This document shows, in pieces, positions 1 through 9,692 of a stretch of 45,397 bases of DNA (within the stretch, counting starts at the first letter, position 1; each line of letters begins with the position of its first letter). Position numbers and translations under genes: made by a program. Below the pieces are notes generated by a model. The model saw nothing but the letters and a program-made list of their open reading frames with translations, was not told the origin of the DNA and ran no database searches. Origin of the DNA: Penium margaritaceum (lineage: Eukaryota; Streptophyta; Zygnematophyceae; Desmidiales; Peniaceae); the NCBI GenBank assembly GCA_023375785.1, contig SZWC01004756.1, positions 107,991-153,387 on the forward strand. The letters run 5' to 3'.

Positions 1-450
1 GCTCATGCGGTCAAGGGCAGTCACGGACAGGAGGCTGAGCTCGAGACCAGGGACGAAGAGGACATCGGTCAGAAAGACGTCACCGGCAGGACCACGAAAA
101 CGAACGACGCCAACACCACGGACAGGCAACACCTGTCCAGAGCCCGTCCGGACACCGGAGACATCGCCGACAGGACCGAGCATACTGAAGGCCTCACGAG
201 AGGCCGTCATGTGATGCGTGGCCCCGGAGTCGATGATCCAGGTCTCAGCAGGGTCCTGGACCGGGGTCGCTAGATCGCTAACGGTCACATGGCAGCAGGC
301 GAGGGACGCGGACGCGGTGGACGGAGGCGCGAAACGGGACTGCCAATCGTCAAGCCAGGCAACATCATCAAGAAGAGAGGCGGAGGAGGCCACAGGCGAC
401 GACGAGACAGACGAGGAAATGGGACACGACCGTAGCTCAGTCTCAGTCAT
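1..450 (-). CDS. Copia pol, protease domain (partial)
   Basis: The frame is open from an ATG at 450 to the window edge (150 codons). It holds the retropepsin active-site motif WIIDSGATHHM at about 200-230, followed by the conserved block VLFVPGLELSLLSV typical of copia protease. The protease cleaves the Gag-Pol polyprotein inside the virus-like particle. It is out of frame with the upstream gag segment (zinc-knuckle frame, ending at 447), so either a frameshift mutation separates them or expression needs frameshifting. In E2 the same domains share one frame, which favours mutation. The ATG is simply the first in the open frame and need not be a natural start. The catalytic Asp is intact. Downstream integrase and RT are beyond the window. 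Confidence 0.85.
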   Translation of the reverse strand, partial: MTETELRSCPISSSVSSSPVASSASLLDDVAWLDDWQSRFAPPSTASASLACCHVTVSDLATPVQDPAETWIIDSGATHHMTASREAFSMLGPVGDVSGVRTGSGQVLPVRGVGVVRFRGPAGDVFLTDVLFVPGLELSLLSVTALDRMS

Positions 451-1859
451 GCAGGGCTGGGCAGGAGAGCAGGAGGTGACGCAACTCGCACTTCCTTGGG
501 GAGGAGGGCGAGGCAGGCCGAGTTGGAGCGCGATATACTGCTCCAGCTGACGCTCATGGGAGGAGGGCCCGGGAGCGGAGACGGAGTGCGGTGTGACGGC
601 GCCGGAGCCTGGGTAGGAGGAGGACGGAATCGCCGAAGGGAACGGGGGCGCCGACGGTTGCGGAGTCGGTGTCTGCGGGACTGGCGAGGCGAACAGGGTG
701 GTGGAGCCGCTGTCGAGGTCGAGGCGTCAGAACTGGCGATAGCGACGGAGGCAGAGGCGAGACGGCGCTCCCGCTGGCGACGCATGGTGGCGATGATGCG
801 CGCCTCGTCCGTCGGCAGCGTGCACGTGTACCACCCATGCCCAAGCTGGCCACAATTGTGGCAGGCAGAGCCACCACTTCCAGACCCGGTCGACGGCTGC
901 TGCTGCTGCTGCTGCTGCTAACTCTTGCCCTTCTTGCTCCGATGCTTCTTCTTTGCCGTCGGCGAAGCGCTGGCGGAGGAGCTGGCGGAGGAGCTGGCGG
1001 AGGAGCTGGCGGATGTGGCTGTGGCGGGAGAGGCGATGGCCACGGAGGCGAGAGCCTCCGTGCGATGGAGTTCGGACTCCAGGCGAGCTTCCTCAATGCG
1101 GAGGAAGAGCTCGTATGCCCAGGGCATGAGGGTGCCCTGGGTCGCCATGGTGGAGAGGACGTCCTGGGGGTAGTGAACGAAGACGTCCGCGTCCGCTGCC
1201 AGTAGGCAGTGACCGTCTCGGTCTCCCCCATGCGCAGGGAGTTGAACTCTCGGAGCAGACGGCTGATCTAAGCGTCGCTAGACAGACGATGAGGCCGAGT
1301 GAGGATGTGCCATGCGGATGCAAGGTCCGGTTTGGCGCCAGTGGTGAAGTCACCGAGGAAGGGCTCCAGTGCCAGGCCGGAAGCGGGAGGGGCGACTTGG
1401 ACGAGGGCACGGACGGCGCGACCAGCGTCATACAGCTGGTCAGCCTGGGTGGAGCCATAGGGATGGGTGTAGTACACCCATAGGCCCTCCCCTTGCGCCC
1501 AGATGCGGAAGCTGAGCTCCCAGCTCCGGAACTGCTCGCCAGCCTTAAGCGGCGGCGGCGATGTCTCAAAGTCCTTCTGCCTGCGGCCGGCGCCCAGAGT
1601 GGGGCCAAGGACGGAGGTCACCGTCTGCCGCTGGCGCTAAGTTTGCTGCTGCGCTAGGTAGTGCGTGGTAGCGGACACAGCTGGGCTGGCGTGCCCTGGA
1701 GGGATGAAGGATGGCAGCGCACCGGTAGCAGTGTGGGAAGCTGATGGCTGGAGCGCCGCAAGCTGCTGCGTCAAGGCGGTGAGCTGTAGCTGAAGAGCGG
1801 CGAGGAGGTCAGGGACGCCGCCGCCGATGCCAGAGGACATCTGCTGCTGCAGTTGCTGC

Positions 1860-1918
<59 letters not shown>

Positions 1919-2492
1919 CCGCCTCTGCATCAAGGCGGCGAGCTACAGGTGAAGAGCGGCGAGTGGGTCAGGGATGCCACTGCCGATGCCAGAGGGCAAC
2001 TGCTGCTGCTACTGCTGCTGCTGCAGCTGCTGCTGCGGCTGCTGCCGCTGCTGCGGCTGCTACCGCTGCTGCTGCTGTTGCTGCTACTACTGCTGCTGTG
2101 GCTGCTGCTACTGCTGCTGCTGCTACTGCTGCTGCTGCGGCTGCTGCTGCTGCTGCTGCTGCAGCTGCTGCAGCTGCTGCACAAAAGGGGGGCTAGGGGT
2201 CCCTCCCCCAACGGAGGAGGACCCCGCGTCAGAGGGGCTGTTGGTCATGGTGGTGAAAGATGCCTCTCGTCCCCTTTTGTGTTTTTTTTTTGTTTTCCTT
2301 CTTTNACCGCTGCTGCTGCTGTTGCTGCTACTACTGCTGCTGTGGCTGCTGCTACTGCTGCTGCTGCTACTGCTGCTGCTGCGGCTGCTGCTGCTGCTGC
2401 TGCTGCAGCTGCTGCAGCTGCTGCACAAAAGGGGGGCTAGGGGTCCCTCCCCCAACGGAGGAGGACCCCGCGTCAGAGGGGCTGTTGGTCAT
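447..2492 (-). pseudogene. Copia gag, disrupted (E1)
   Basis: This is the Gag (nucleocapsid) region. A plausible start is the ATG at 2492 (MTNSPSDAGSSSVGGG), followed by a polyglutamine/serine tract encoded by CAG repeats. Further on come a segment with LLAALQLQLTALTQQLAAL (1840-1637), the capsid-like segment RSWELSFRIWAQGEGLWVYY (1621-1268), then LREFNSLRMGETETVTAYW, a Ser/Ala tract with a basic KKKHRSKKGKS end (1148-918), and a canonical CX2CX4HX4C zinc knuckle CHNCGQLGHGWYTC (865-823) that would bind RNA. In-frame stops lie at 1637-1639, 1268-1270 and 918-920, and there is a frameshift near 1190. The N-terminal coding block is present twice (1765-1845 and 1924-2004) with CTG runs between. 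The gene is not functional as it stands. Confidence 0.8.
1850..2430. repeat. CTG/CAG triplet-repeat tracts in E1 gag
   Basis: There are long imperfect CTG runs (CAG on the coding strand) at about 1850-1921, 1994-2180 and 2306-2430, interrupted by TTG, TAC and CGG-type triplets. On the element's strand they encode glutamine-rich sequence. The plus-strand Leu, Ala and Cys open frames through this stretch are repeat shadows, not genes. Confidence 0.9.
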
Positions 2493-2548
2493 GGTGGTGA
2501 AAGATGCCTCTCGTCCCCTTTTGTGTTTTTTTTTTGTTTTCCTTCTTT
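2062..2548. repeat. Exact 243-bp direct duplication around a single N
   Basis: Bases 2062-2304 are repeated at 2306-2548, with only the N at 2305 between them. I compared them line by line and saw no difference, including a run of ten T. The unit contains CTG triplets, a short GC-rich block with the probable gag start of E1, and a T-rich tail. The layout is what results when two contigs with overlapping ends are joined by one N without merging the overlap. Confidence 0.9.
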
Positions 2549-2559
2549 TCTTCGGTGCT

Positions 2560-2752
2560 ACTGATAACAGTAGTGACGCCAGCCGAGGATGGCTGACGTC
2601 AACAGTGGGAACTGAGTGTGTGTAGTGCCACTGTTTTCTCCCCCGACCTCCCTTTTTCTTTCTTCTGTTGATGATGTCAGCAGTGACGTCAGCAGAGGGG
2701 TGCTGACGTCAGCAGCGGCAAATGTTGGGGTCGCCGCTGCTGTTGTAGGTGC

Positions 2753-2786
<34 letters not shown>

Positions 2787-3863
2787 ATTGCTGCTGCTGC
2801 TACGGCTACTGCCGCTCCTGCTGCTGCTGCTGTTGCGGCTGCTGCTGCTGTTGCTGCTGCTGCTACAGCTGTTTGCTATTGCTACTGCTGCTGCTGCTGC
2901 TGCTGTTGCTGCTGCTTCTGCAGCAGCGAGCTACTGCAACTCACTGCTGTAGCTGAGTGCTGCTGCAGCTGCTGCGTGCTGCAGCAGCTGCTCGCTGCAG
3001 TTGCAGGTTGCTGCAGCGAGTTGCGGGGGTGGGGGATTTTTTTGCTGTCTTTTTTGTTTTTTTTTTTCCTGTCAACAGCGGGCAGCAGCCCGCTGCCTGC
3101 TGCGAGCAGCGGGCTACTGCTCACCCAGCAGCAGCGAGCTGCTACTTGCTGGCAGCAGCGAGCTGCTGCTCGCTACTCGCTCGCTGCGAGCAGCGGGCAG
3201 TAGCAGCCGCGGCTGGCAGCTACTGCTCGGTGCTGCTGTTGCTGCTGCTGTAGCTGTCGGCTGCTGCTGCAGCTGTCGGCTGCTGCAGCTTGCTGCAGCA
3301 GCTACTGCAGCACGCTGCTGCTGCTACACGCTGCTACAGCTGCTGCGTGCTGCGGCTGCTGCCTGCTGCTGCTGCGAGCTACTGCAGCTGGCTGCTGTTG
3401 CGGGCTGCTGCACGCCGCTGTTGCAGCAGCACGCTGCTGCTGCTGTTGCTGCGAGCTGCTGCTACTACGGGCTGCTGCTGCTGCTGCAGCGAGCTGCTAC
3501 TGCTACTGCTGCGAGCTGCTGCTGCTGTGGGCTGCTACGAGCTGCTGCTTCTGCCTGCTGCTGCTGGTGGTGCCAGTCACTGCACCTGGGTGACGTTGCC
3601 GCGTGCGTCGTCGCCCACAGACGTCAGACGCCGCCTGCCGCTCACCTCCTCGCGTCACGCGTGGGGGTCAGTGCTGCCAAAAAATTTTGGCAGCATTTCC
3701 CCTGGCCCAGTGGCCGTGGGAAGAATTCTGACGCCGCCATCAGGAGGGTCAATGCTGTCGAAGAAAATCCGGCAGCATTTCCCCTGCACTGGCACATATG
3801 GGAGGTCCGCCGGCGTTGTCTGGCACCTGTTCGCCAGTCTTCTGCTGCTGCTGCTACGCTCTG
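2560..3863 (-). other. E1 leader, rich in CTG/GCTGCTGCAG repeats
   Basis: This is untranslated sequence between the PBS and gag of E1. It contains TGACGTCAGCAG-like repeats (about 2580-2720), CTG tracts (2743-2935), a family of GCAGCGAGCTGCTGC-type units (2930-3560), and two T-rich runs (about 3037-3068). A short module is repeated at about 3670-3790, where a CAGCATTTCCCC block occurs twice. No coding region is supported on either strand. Similar triplet-rich leaders precede gag in the other copia copies, so this is a feature of the superfamily here rather than host sequence. Confidence 0.65.
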
Positions 3864-3875
3864 GCTCTGATACCA
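3864..3875 (-). other. Primer binding site, tRNA-iMet (E1)
   Basis: On the minus strand it reads TGGTATCAGAGC, a perfect match to the usual plant copia site complementary to the initiator methionine tRNA 3' end. It directly follows the LTR end and fixes the element's orientation. Confidence 0.92.
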
Positions 3876-4678
3876 AGAAAGAAACTATGCAGCAGGTTGG
3901 GGCAGTAGCGTTGTTGATGCAGCGTGCGGGCTTCCACGCTCGTTGCTTAAGTCAGCTGCCCCCTCAGTCTGTTGCTCTAGAGTCTAAGTCTGGAAGCTCT
4001 CGGTTTTGTTACTCAGAAACGCGCGCGCCAGAGTTAGCGCCAGAAAGCAGCTGAAAACTGGTAATGACTGATTAGGAATGAAGAATGAACAACAATGGGA
4101 GACCCCTCCAAGTTCTAGGCCCCCCCCCCAGCTCTGTAGAGCTTGTTACTCAGTTCATCAGCCAATCAGAAAATAGCTCAGTTCAGGCTGGCAGNTTTTC
4201 TCGGTGAGGCCTGCCAGGCAGCCGACAGCCCAAAACCCGGGCGTCGTCCGTTTTGCCTGAAAACTGGACCATACCATAATACCGACGCTGCGAACGCAGC
4301 CGTGCGGTCAGAATCTGCTAGAAAAATAGTAAAGAGGAGTTATGGCAGCCTAAACCCAGATGGTGCCCACAATGGTTTATGCTGCCAAACAGGGCCATGC
4401 AACATGCAACTGGGACCCTAGGCAGTGCATGACGATGCAGACGTGATGGGACGCGCTGGACGCATGCCAGCAGTAACTGCGGTGTCAATGACCGCCGGCA
4501 GCACGACCGCCGAGGAGGCCTGCCGATGGAGCTGAGCGCGTCGCCGGAGAGAGGAGGCTCCAGCGAACAGCGAGAAGACCTCAGCGCGCGTCGGCTCCAC
4601 CGGTCGACACTCCATCAGCATCGAGTCTCGCCGTCAGTCATCTGCACGCCAATGTACACAAGCCGGGAGGACACAACA
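3876..4678 (-). repeat. 5' LTR of E1
   Basis: The inner edge is set by the PBS. The outer edge is inferred from the TGTTGTGTCC start on the minus strand, which resembles the TGTTGTG starts of the other copia LTRs here. Length would be 803 bp. It contains a C10 run near 4121 and an N at 4194. The partner LTR is outside the window, so the outer boundary is unconfirmed. Confidence 0.6.
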
Positions 4679-5000
4679 GAGCACAATGAGAGATGCAAAA
4701 AAACCAACATCCTCCAACTGGTCTTAAGACCCAGCACCAAAAGGTCCATTCGATGGGGCTTTTTGCTCATTCGCATTGGGAACGAGCACATAATGCGACC
4801 GTGGACATCCACAGTTGCGTGATTGTGAGTACACGAAAGATCAGCGGCCTATGTCCGGCGACGGGAAAAAAAAAAGATTCTTGAGTGGATATAAATGACA
4901 CCCCCTGTGTTTCACGTACCAAAAACGCGACTGCTAGTCGGTCGAAATAGAAATGTTAGAAATTTGGTCACGTAAAACAACAATGAACATAGGACAAAAT
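4679..5000. other. Spacer between E1 and E2, nothing recognised
   Basis: There is no open frame of note and no recognisable repeat. An A-rich run lies at about 4865-4875 and a TATAAA-like string near 4890. This may be a remnant of the sequence into which E1 and E2 inserted. Confidence 0.5.
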
Positions 5001-5637
5001 TGTCGTCATTTGTGACGTTCTTGTACAGTGTACTGTGACCACTCCGTTGTGTCCATACTCGTGCAGATACCTAAGGCGGGCTCTGGTGACACTGGTGCGA
5101 CGTCTGGCGGCGGACTACCAGCTTGGAGCCGACCGACTACCGTTCCAAAGCCCCGAACACCACCGAGACTCCCTGATGTTTTTTTACAGCTTGTAGGAGT
5201 CTTTTCGGCGGACTGGCCATGAGCCCGATTTGCATGTTTTTGTATTACGTGTCTGCCGTTTCATGATGGATGCATGCATGTGACCAGTCGTAGTGTCTGT
5301 TTTGTGATCCTGCACGTCTAGGTTCAGAACGCATAGCATTCTGACATGTGTGCGCAGAGTTATGGCCAAAACAGTGGTTTTGGGGCTGGTTTTAGAATAG
5401 CTATTGGACCGCCGCGCGCAGCACCCGTTGTGCGCTGCGGCAGGTATTTATGCCATGGACCTGTCATTTGTTATCACTCTCTACAAATGCTATTCAAGCA
5501 TTCAGACACTTTGCCTTGTGTCCCCAAGCCAAACTCTTGCCGTTGCGGGCACGACTTGTGACTGTCGTCACCATTTGATGAGGCAATGATGCCTAGTCAA
5601 CGGGAGTGTTGCAAGGAAGCTTCCTTGCATGTTCTCA
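5001..5637 (+). repeat. 5' LTR of E2
   Basis: This 637-bp LTR starts TGTCGTC and ends GTTCTCA directly before the PBS. A palindrome CCAAAAC-AGT-GGTTTTGG lies at about 5366-5383. A TATA-like TATTTATGCC near 5447 follows about 70-80 bases later and is the likely core promoter. A perfect palindrome AGGAAGCTTCCT lies at about 5614-5625, close to the 3' end. The hairpin and the terminal palindrome recur, with small changes, in the other E2-type LTRs of the window. Confidence 0.92.
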
Positions 5638-5649
5638 TGGTATCAGAGT
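5638..5649 (+). other. Primer binding site (E2)
   Basis: It reads TGGTATCAGAGT directly after the LTR end. This matches the tRNA-iMet site in all but the last base. Confidence 0.9.
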
Positions 5650-6000
5650 AGTAAGACAGTTTTCACTGAGCTGCGCAGCAAAGACGCAACAGAGCAGCAG
5701 TAGTGGGAGTCACCGCTGTAGCAGATCCACTGGGGCCTGTCGAAGACTGCCGGTCGCCGTCGACGCAGCCCACAACCACCACGTGAGACCGTAGCAGCGG
5801 TGTTGCCACCGTACCAGCAGCAGCATAGCAGCAGAGCAACAACAGCAGCATCATCGTCGCAGTAGCTATAGCAGCGCGTGGCGGCTGCAGCAAGTGCAGC
5901 CGCCGTCCGCTGCCGCAGCGGCGGCCGCGACAAGAGCAGCGCAACGGCAGCAGCGGCGGTAGCAGCGGCGGCAAATGCAGTACCAGTAGCAGCAGCAGCA
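5650..6000 (+). other. E2 leader with AGC/GCA triplets
   Basis: This stretch is rich in AGCAGC, GTAGCAGC and GGCGGC. There is no supported start codon in the gag frame. Compared with E3 and E5, the AT-rich part of the leader and the first two thirds of gag are absent, and the leader runs straight into gag capsid C-terminal sequence at about 6006. Confidence 0.6.
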
Positions 6001-6005
6001 GCAGC

Positions 6006-6608
6006 GAGTACACTGACATCTTTACACGGTACAGCGACGCTGTCCTCGAGCCCTTTTCAGCCACTCTACAGCTTCTCCCCTGGGTGCATCAGCTCTTCCT
6101 CCAGGTGACTTCAGCACGCGAGGCAGCCGTGGCCAATCAGGAGACTTCTCTTGCTGCAGCAATCGTCGCATCACCACCATCTTCCCTCCCGCAGTCTCCT
6201 TCTTCATCCTCCATCACCTCCTCATCTTCCTCCTCCTCTTTGGCCCCGCCCACACCCACTCAGACACAGGGTGCTGCAGGAGCAGCTCAGGGGAAGAAGA
6301 AGAAGGGGAAACGTGGACCAGGTCAACAGCAGTCACACCAGCAGTCGTCATCCAGTGGTAACAGTGGACGTTCTGTTCACTGCTACAACTGTGGAGGTGC
6401 CCATCGCTACACCGAGTGCCAGCAGCAGCTCGACTGGGCCCGGATTACTCGTGGGCTCCAGGCTGCACACGCCCTTTGTTCCACGTCCAGTACGTCATCC
6501 TTGCCATCCTCCGGATGCGTGGCGGCCACGATTGCAGCTGTTCCCACTTCCTCACCAACGAGTAGCAGTGATCCATACCCACGCGATCGCACCATCGCTG
6601 AGCTCTGA
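6006..6608 (+). pseudogene. Copia gag, C-terminal remnant (E2)
   Basis: The frame reads from YTDIFTRYSD through LQLLPWVHQLFLQV, a Ser/Pro-rich stretch, a basic GKKKKGKRG patch and a zinc knuckle CYNCGGAHRYTEC at about 6382-6420. It ends at a TGA (6606-6608) where E5 has an Arg codon, after which the frame runs on into pol. E3 has the matching block LQLLPWTHHYFLQV preceded by more capsid (MMGAHLDHMKLF), so the N-terminal two thirds are deleted here. The knuckle has spacing CX2CX3HX4C, one residue shorter than the usual CX2CX4HX4C. Gag would package the RNA. This copy cannot make a complete Gag, and no ATG is seen near the start of the homology. Confidence 0.8.
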
Positions 6609-7598
6609 CACCTTCTGCTGCTCCGCTTTCAGGGAGGTGTGAGCGTGTTGTCATCGTCGGGTGGTCCACAGACTGTCTGTCCGTTTGTTCCTGTGGCTCG
6701 TGACGACACGTGTGGGGGAGCAAAGTCAGCATGTAATGATGATGGGCCTGACTACACCGATTGGGTTCATGAGTCTCATGTTTGTGCCCTGCATCGTTCC
6801 TCCCCACTGACGGCTCACCGTCCCTCTGATGCCAAGTGTTCCATTGCCTGTTGTACAATGAAATCCACCAGTCGTGATTCCGGTGGCACTTGGATCATCG
6901 ATTCTGGTGTCACTCATCACATGATGTTTCATCGTAGTGATTTTGTTGTTCTTGATCCTGTCACGTCTGTCCGTTTCGTCCGTACATGCTCTGGTCCGTC
7001 CTTGCCAGTCCATGGTGTTGGGGTTGTATGTTTTGACGGTCCATTTGGCCCCTTGTACCTTTCCGACGTGTTGTTTGTGCCTGATCTTGAGTTTAGCCTG
7101 CTTTCTGTGCGTGCCTGCTCACTGATGGGTCTCTCTGTGGAGTATACCGCAGACTCAGCAATTGACACTCGTAGCGTTGTCCTTCGCACCTCAGTCACAG
7201 ATGATCTGTATCGCGTCTCTCGGACCTCCTCCCCTTGCTCTCCTTCCTCCTCCGGTTGGGTCTTTGTCACTGGTGTTCTGTCTCCAGAAGACCAGCGGTT
7301 GCTTCATCACCGTCTGTGTCATGTGGGCTCCAATACTGTGTCGAAGCTCATTCAAACACAACCAACTCTCGGTCTTGACGCGGCTTTTTTCGAGAAGCCA
7401 CCCAAGACCCACTGTCTCTTTTGCGCTCAGGGGAAGATGCACCGATGCACCTACCCTGACTCTCGTTCCCGAGCGCTTCGGCCTCTCGAGTCAGTTCACT
7501 CAGACCTTCTCGGTCCTCTTCCGGTCAAGTCCTTATCTGATCGGGGCCAGTATGTTCTGACTCTGACTCATGACTTCACCCGGATGCGGTGGGTCTAA
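6609..7598 (+). pseudogene. Copia pol: protease, GAG-pre-integrase, integrase N part (E2)
   Basis: In order it holds the protease motif WIIDSGVTHHM (6892-6924), the block DVLFVPDLEFSLLSV, a pre-integrase HHCC zinc-binding domain (HRLCH about 7309-7323, CLFC about 7411-7422), and the start of the integrase core with HSDLLGPLPVKS, which carries the first catalytic Asp. Conserved text then runs to FTRMRWV and stops at TAA 7596-7598. At the same place E3 has Tyr-Ser and E5 keeps TAT, so the stop is a single-base change. All catalytic residues visible here are intact. The protein would cut the polyprotein and insert the cDNA into the genome. Confidence 0.9.
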
Positions 7599-8378
7599 AG
7601 CCTGTGTCAGTAGAGCGACGCTGCCCTTGCGGTTCGACTCTGGCTAGTGATGGCTGAGCGTCAGTCACGTCACACGCTACATACATTCCGCTCGGATCGC
7701 AGCGGTGAGTTCCTTCGCGAGATGGATGGATTCTTTGCTGAGCACGGGATTTTTCACCAGGTCTACGCTCCTGCTACCCCTCAGCAGAACGGTGTTTCCG
7801 AGCGCTGGAACCGCACCATGGAGGATGCGGTTTGAGCTATTTGTTCAGAGTGCAGTCTCCTTGAGTCCTTTGTCTTTGAGGGTTTTGCGTACATGACTTG
7901 GGTGTGGAATCGCCTCCCGCACGGTCCGCTTCCGGACCATGTTACACCGTACGAGCTCTGGTTTGGACACCGTACTGACCTTCATCTCGCTCACGTCTTG
8001 GAATCCTTGGCCTCCATGTGGTACACCGAGGACCTGCAGGGGTCCAAGGTCTCACCTTGGGGCCGCTTGTGTGCCTTTGTAGGCATTTCTCCGCGGTCAA
8101 AGACCTGGCGCTTCTTGCACCCTACTCGATGCGTCATTGAGTCACGCGGCATGCTCTTTTTCGAGTCTCTCACCTACCGTGAGCTGACTTTGATCACGAC
8201 ACTCTCAGCCACACATGTTCCTACCTGTGAGGGTTCTCGGCAGATGGGGGAGACTTCTACGCCAACGAGTGCCTCTCACCAGGTTGATGTGTCCGTTCAA
8301 GCCCCCTTCACCTCTCGGTCTCCGGCCCTTGATGACTCAGCGATCATTGCCGTCGGTCCAGAGACCTCGCCCGTATAG
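7599..8378 (+). pseudogene. Copia integrase core and C-terminal part (E2)
   Basis: This continues the same frame. It has the second catalytic Asp in FRSDRSGEF (about 7690-7716) and the third acidic residue in QQNGVSERWNRT (about 7783-7818), so the DDE triad is complete. The copia-specific stretch VWNRLPHGPLPDHVTPYELW and the conserved GSKVSPWGRLCAFVGIS follow. In-frame stops are TAG 7611-7613 (a Lys codon in E3), TGA 7833-7835 (Cys in E3) and TAG 8376-8378. Segments between stops read cleanly with no frameshift. Confidence 0.88.
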
Positions 8379-8957
8379 TCTGTTTCACACCCCACAGGTG
8401 CCCCTGCTTCTGTTCCCGTGCCTACTTCTGTGCTAGTACCTACGTCTGCTGGCATTCATGTTTCTGTGTTTGGTCGAGTCTCACCTACTCCTGTACTTAC
8501 ATCTGCTGGCACTCCTGCCTCTGTGTCAGGTCCGGTCTTGCCTGCTCCTGCTGTCACACCCAGTCCCGTGTCCCCCACACACGCATCTCCTCGCACGGCA
8601 TCACCGGCTGCCTTGCCTCAGCCCCCACCAGATGTGGTTGTGCCTGTCCCTGAGCCTGAGGTACACCCCTCGAGCTCAGGTTACTCTTGTGAATCCGGTG
8701 GCCATCTTCGACCACTGGATTCCAGAGCTTGGCGAGCGTCGGGCCCCGCACCCAGGCGCCTCTCTCGCAGCATCGCGAGTGGTGACCCCGGCACAAAGGC
8801 CCTAGGCCCGAGTGTTCGCACTGAGGTCACAGAGGTACATCCAGCGTGCCCCGTAAGGCACGATCACGTCACTTGTGAGTTCCATATCACTTGTGATGCA
8901 GTAGCTGATCTTGTGGTCATCAGGCCTACCACCAAGGCGTGTTCCCTTGCCACGTAG
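8379..8957 (+). pseudogene. Copia pol linker between integrase and RT (E2)
   Basis: The linker is rich in Pro, Ser, Thr and Val, with degenerate repeats of the type TSAGTPASVSGPV, related to the 12-residue repeats at the same place in E3 and E5. The last part (GPSVRTEVTEVHPACPV) is conserved between copies and leads into RT. It ends at TAG 8955-8957, where E3 has Arg. The linker has no known catalytic role. Confidence 0.75.
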
Positions 8958-9692
8958 AGCTCTCCCTCTATGGCGCCCGACCCGGGCACCCTGAGGGAAG
9001 CTCTCTCATCACAGGATGCTGATGCTTGGCGCGCTCCCTGCAAGGATGAGCTTCGCGCTATCCGAGAGCATAGAGTCTACAAGCCTGTCGACCTTCCACT
9101 TGGGCGGAAGGCTATTGAGGTCAAGTGGGTCTTTCACAAGAAAGTGAAGCCGAATGGCTCACTGGAATGCCACAAGGCCCGCTTGGTCCTCAAGAGGTAC
9201 TCTCACATTGAGCGCGTCGATAACACTGACACTTTTTCCCCTGTCGGCCGCATGACCTCAGCTCAAGCTCTGTTCGGTGTAGTGGCTCAGCATGACTAGG
9301 AACTGCACAAGATGGACGTGAACAATGCGTTCCTCCATGGCTCTTTGGATGAGGAGATGTACGTGGCTCAGCCACCTGGCTTTGAGGATGGTGACAAGGT
9401 CTGGCGCTTGCGGAAGTCCTTGTACAACCTCAAGCAGTCTCTGTGGTGTTGGAACCGCGAGATCACCGGTACTTTGACTCGTGCGGGATATGTACAGAGC
9501 GGGGCATATCCCTCTCTCTTCATCTTACCGACACCCAAGCGGTTCAGCGCCATCCTGGTCTATGTCGATGACCTTCTGATCGCATCTCCGTCTGTGGAGG
9601 TCGTGAAGGAGGCCAAGGTTGTCCTTCAGATTGCCTACAGGATGAAGGACCTCGGTCGTGAATCAGTGTTTCTTGGTATGGAGATCGTGTGA
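8958..9692 (+). pseudogene. Copia reverse transcriptase (E2)
   Basis: The RVT_2-type reverse transcriptase begins with DPGTLREALSSQDADAW and WVFHKKVKPNGSLECHKARLV, then MDVNNAFLHGSLDEEMYV (first catalytic Asp in MDVNNAF), then LYNLKQSLWCWNREI, and the polymerase box YVDDLLIAS at about 9561-9587 with both Asp intact. A TAG at 9297-9299 replaces the Trp of HDWELHQMD, and E5 has a TAG at the identical site. A TGA at 9690-9692 ends the segment where E5 reads IVRDRQ. Apart from these stops the domain is complete. The enzyme copies element RNA to cDNA in the cytoplasmic particle. Confidence 0.92.

Larger units (their letters stand above)
1..4678 (-). mobile_element. Copia element E1, left-truncated by window edge
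   Basis: This is a Ty1/copia LTR retrotransposon read on the minus strand. From right to left it has a 5' LTR (4678-3876), an initiator-Met primer binding site (3875-3864), a leader of about 1.4 kb full of CAG triplets, a broken gag, and the start of pol with the protease at the window edge. The rest of pol and the 3' LTR lie outside. Gag is related to the gag of the other copia copies here (shared KDFE...PPP and W-x-x-x-FR/FQ-W blocks), but the LTR is longer and does not resemble the E2-E6 LTRs, so it is a separate family. A 1-N assembly join lies in the gag/leader region (2305) and another in the LTR (4194). Confidence 0.88.

Noticed and set aside
1853..3870. Long plus-strand open frames of Leu, Ala, Cys or Ser runs
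   Set aside because: They arise from CTG triplets, which stay open in several frames on both strands. The real coding direction of this region is minus (E1 gag and leader).
4194..4194. Second single N as another uncollapsed overlap
   Set aside because: The sequences on the two sides do not repeat each other.
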